Part shown: positions 6,588 through 8,250 of the stretch, piece after piece
Position numbering within the stretch: position 1 is the first letter of the stretch
Layout of the letters: each line of letters starts with the position of its first letter
NCBI GenBank assembly: GCA_913063005.1
Contig: CAJXZI010000078.1
Span: 1 to 8,250 of the forward strand
Direction of reading: 5' to 3'
Length of the DNA: 8,250 nucleotides
From: an uncultured Halieaceae bacterium
Lineage (GTDB): Bacteria; Pseudomonadota; Gammaproteobacteria; Pseudomonadales; Halieaceae
The notes under the pieces: model-generated
What the model saw: the letters and a program-made list of their open reading frames with translations, nothing else
The model's database searches: none
Told to the model about the DNA's origin: nothing
Translations under genes and position numbers: made by a program

Positions 6588-6920
6588 ATGTTTATTAGTC
6601 AGGCGCACGCACAAGCTGGAACCCCACCACCCGCAGGGGGCGAGTGGTTCCTTCCGATCATGATGATCGGCTTACTAGTCTTTATGTATTTCACAACGAT
6701 CAGACCGCAGCGCAAGCGACAAAAGGAACATGCGGAACTGGTCAGCTCCCTGGGTAAGGGCGACGAGGTGCTGATGAGTTCAGGGCTCATGGGTAAGATT
6801 GTTGATCTCACAGACCTCTACGTGGTGGTTAACGTTTCTGACAAAGTGGACCTCAAGTTTCAGCGTACGCATGTAACAGCCACGCTGCCTAAGGGAACGA
6901 TCAAGAATCTCGGGGCCTGA
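6588..6920 (+). CDS. yajC: Preprotein translocase accessory subunit YajC
   Basis: Small single-span inner-membrane protein that joins SecDF to the SecYEG translocon; also known to associate with the AcrB pump in E. coli. 110 residues, the usual size. A short polar N terminus (1-18) is followed by one membrane helix (about 19-37), a positively charged RPQRKRQKEH (39-48) typical of the family, and a cytoplasmic domain with VSSLGKGDEVLMSSGLMGKI and the ending LPKGTIKNL (100-108). The gene normally sits between tgt and secD-secF; here xth is upstream and a PLP enzyme downstream, with no sec gene in view. It could be the only copy displaced, or a second copy. Confidence 0.93.
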   Translation: MFISQAHAQAGTPPPAGGEWFLPIMMIGLLVFMYFTTIRPQRKRQKEHAELVSSLGKGDEVLMSSGLMGKIVDLTDLYVVVNVSDKVDLKFQRTHVTATLPKGTIKNLGA

Positions 6921-6924
6921 GATC

Positions 6925-7947
6925 ATTAACCTGCATTCCTCAAGTATTCAATACCCGCCAAGAGAGCCGCTTGCGGTTCTCCCATCGCCCTTTCAACGGT
7001 TGTCTCGCGCGTCCGAGCGTTGGGGTCAGGGGCGCCGTATCTGGTGCAAGCGAGATGACCTGACGGGCTCTTTGCTTACGGGTAATAAGGTGAGAAAGCT
7101 CGAATTCCTCGCGGCTGAAGCGCTGCGACGCGAGTGCACGGTTCTGGTAACCGCGGGAGCGCTTCAAAGTAACCATTGCCGCGCGACGGCAGTGGTTGCT
7201 GCGCAACTAGGACTAAAGTGCGAGCTCATCTTGCGGGGCCATGAGCAGGAACTAAGCGGTAATTATCTACTGAGTCGCATGCTCAACGCTGAGATTACCT
7301 ACGTATCCCGCGCTACAACCGGTGATGAAATGACCGTCCACTTGGCAGATGCCGAAAAGCGCTGGGCGGAACGGGGTGAAAAGGCTCTTACTATTCCCAT
7401 TGGTGGAAGTGATGATGTGGGGATTTGGGGATATATCGCTGCAGTTGAAGAACTCTCAGAGGATATGCACCGGAATGATCTATCCAGAGCCGCCATTGTC
7501 CACGCTACCGGGTCTGGTGGCACGCAAGCGGGACTCAATGCCGGCATTTTGTTGCACGAGGTGGACGCCGATGTCATTAGTTATGCGGTATGTGATGACA
7601 AAGCTTACTTCAACGTCAAGGCGCAAGAAGACTGGTCAAATCTACGCGCACGCCGACCGGAGTTGCCCTCAGCGCCCATAAAGACACTGACCAATGACAG
7701 CTACATTGGTCCGGGTTATGGCAAAGCGGGCGACGAGATTTTCGATACGCTCGCCGAGCTAGCTCGGCTTGAGGGCATTACGCTTGATCCGGTTTATACC
7801 GGCAAGGCCTTTCACGGCTTGATCACCGATTTAGCGAGTGGCGTATTTGCCTCGAGCGCATCGGATATCATTTTTATGCACACAGGGGGAGTATTCGGTA
7901 TCTTTCCCCATGCATCGGCAGTTGAGGCAGCGCTGGGGCGCGTCTGA
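6925..7947 (+). CDS. PLP-dependent D-cysteine desulfhydrase / ACC deaminase family, desulfhydrase-like; start uncertain
   Basis: Fold-type II PLP enzyme; D-cysteine desulfhydrases split D-cysteine into pyruvate, ammonia and sulfide. Family-like coding (PREPLAVLPSPFQRLS, then KRDDLTG) runs upstream of the first conventional start, TTG at 7000, to about 6955, yet there is no in-frame ATG, GTG or TTG between the stop at 6874 and 7000. I place the start tentatively at ATT 6925 (340 residues); CTG 6931 is an alternative. On that numbering the PLP lysine is K55 (GNKVRK), the nucleophile-region serine S82 (QSNH) and the phosphate loop TGSGGT is 195-200. Residues 292 and 320 are both Thr (YTGK, HTGG), where true ACC deaminases have Glu295 and Leu322, which argues for desulfhydrase activity. 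The symporter start follows 37 bases later. Confidence 0.85.
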   Translation: MNLHSSSIQYPPREPLAVLPSPFQRLSRASERWGQGRRIWCKRDDLTGSLLTGNKVRKLEFLAAEALRRECTVLVTAGALQSNHCRATAVVAAQLGLKCELILRGHEQELSGNYLLSRMLNAEITYVSRATTGDEMTVHLADAEKRWAERGEKALTIPIGGSDDVGIWGYIAAVEELSEDMHRNDLSRAAIVHATGSGGTQAGLNAGILLHEVDADVISYAVCDDKAYFNVKAQEDWSNLRARRPELPSAPIKTLTNDSYIGPGYGKAGDEIFDTLAELARLEGITLDPVYTGKAFHGLITDLASGVFASSASDIIFMHTGGVFGIFPHASAVEAALGRV

Positions 7948-7984
7948 ACTGCTCGGTAAACGACAATAACGACGAGGCAGTTCG

Positions 7985-8103
7985 ATGCTTGAGACTATTA
8001 TCCGTGATGTGAATGCCGTGGCTTGGGGACTCCCTATGCTCATTCTTCTGCTCGGTACAGGAATCTATTTAACACTGGGTCTGGGGTTTATGACGCTCCG
8101 GAA
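7985..8103 (+). CDS. Alanine/glycine:cation symporter (AGCS) family, N-terminal fragment
   Basis: First about 40 residues of a sodium- or proton-coupled small amino acid transporter of the inner membrane. MLETIIRDVNAVAWG then a hydrophobic run GLPMLILLLGTGIYLTLGLGF matches the first helix region of AGCS proteins, in particular the ILLLGTG segment. GAGG (7974-7977) lies 7 bases before the ATG at 7985. Recognisable homology ends at about TLRK (8093-8104). The same frame stays open to 8250 but becomes Arg/Ser/Thr-rich (KTRRRTLCAPGRRSR...), which is what a high-GC gene looks like in the wrong frame, so that extension is not real protein. A gene caller would likely give 7985 to the edge. Family call rests on a short stretch. 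Confidence 0.6.
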
Positions 8104-8250
8104 GGTGCCGCGAGGCGCAACTACGAAGACACGACGACGAACGTTGTGCGCGCCCGGAAGGCGCTCGAGGACGCGAAGCTGCGAGCGCCCTTCGAAGGAC
8201 GCGTCGCGCGGATCGACGTCGAGAACTTCGAGAACGTCCAGGCGAAGCAG
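8098..8250 (+). pseudogene. Internal fragment of a periplasmic adaptor (HlyD/RND membrane-fusion) protein from a different, high-GC source
   Basis: In frame with 8107 the sequence reads AARRNYEDTTTNVVRARK followed by ALEDAKLRAPFEGRVARID and VENFENVQAKQ. The pattern 'A..ALEDAKLRAPFEGRVA' is the junction of coiled-coil hairpin and lipoyl domain in adaptor subunits of tripartite efflux pumps. Of 48 codons from 8107, 43 end in G or C (90%), and 8101-8250 is 66% GC against 49% in the preceding 120 bases. It begins mid-protein, with no start or upstream domains, in a different frame from the symporter. It therefore looks joined on, by chimeric assembly or less likely by recombination. Its 3' end is outside the window. 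Confidence 0.7.

Noticed and set aside
6925..7947. Identification as ACC deaminase
   Set aside because: The two discriminating positions are Thr and Thr (YTGK, HTGG) and not Glu and Leu.
8104..8250. Symporter frame continued to the window edge as a real Arg/Ser-rich domain
   Set aside because: The composition is that of a high-GC gene read out of frame; the alternative frame matches a known adaptor-protein core.
1..8250. CRISPR arrays, tRNA or rRNA genes, insertion sequences, toxin-antitoxin or defence genes
   Set aside because: I looked for spaced repeats, cloverleaf-like stretches, terminal inverted repeats and the relevant protein motifs and saw none.

Overview
The window looks like chromosomal DNA of a gammaproteobacterium, probably an aquatic or marine lineage. 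The proteins (DeaD-type helicase, MoaC/D/E, Bcp, YfcG-like GST, exonuclease III, YajC) read as gammaproteobacterial homologues, and base composition is moderate: I counted 49% GC in the last 120 bases before position 8100. The lineage call is inference from remembered family sequences. The content is mostly housekeeping; I see no tRNA, rRNA, CRISPR array, insertion sequence or prophage.

Layout. The left part is on the minus strand: a DEAD-box RNA helicase whose 3' end lies beyond the left edge (2-1210), a 164-base gap, and a spinster-like MFS transporter (1375-2685). A 108-base divergent region follows, holding a possible promoter for the transporter and a 20-codon reading frame ending on the moaC start codon. 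Everything to the right is on the plus strand. moaC-moaD-moaE (2794-3992) supplies late steps of molybdopterin synthesis and is translationally coupled to a zinc-ribbon Nudix hydrolase (3989-4537). A redox and repair group comes next: a Bcp-type peroxiredoxin lacking its usual resolving cysteine (4589-5065), a Nu-class glutathione transferase overlapping it by 4 bases (5062-5763), and exonuclease III starting at TTG 4 bases later (5768-6538). Then come yajC away from its usual secDF partners (6588-6920), a D-cysteine desulfhydrase-like PLP enzyme with no ATG, GTG or TTG where homology says it should start (about 6925-7947), and the first codons of an alanine/glycine:cation symporter (from 7985).

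Right edge. At about 8095-8107 the symporter stops making sense. The last about 145 bases are 66% GC and encode, in another frame, an internal piece of a periplasmic adaptor (HlyD/RND membrane-fusion) protein with 90% G or C at third codon positions. That piece has no start, so I read the junction as most likely an assembly chimera or contig-end artefact, less likely a real recombination joint.

How the genes fit together. The most coherent functional idea is that the one-cysteine peroxiredoxin is recycled by, or with glutathione supplied through, the coupled GST, while exonuclease III repairs oxidised DNA. moaCDE is a compact cofactor cluster without moaA or moaB in view. The D-cysteine desulfhydrase and symporter may form an amino-acid uptake and degradation pair. 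I found no convincing undescribed system; the points worth a second look are the chimeric edge, the missing start codon, the peroxiredoxin/GST pair and the moaC leader frame.
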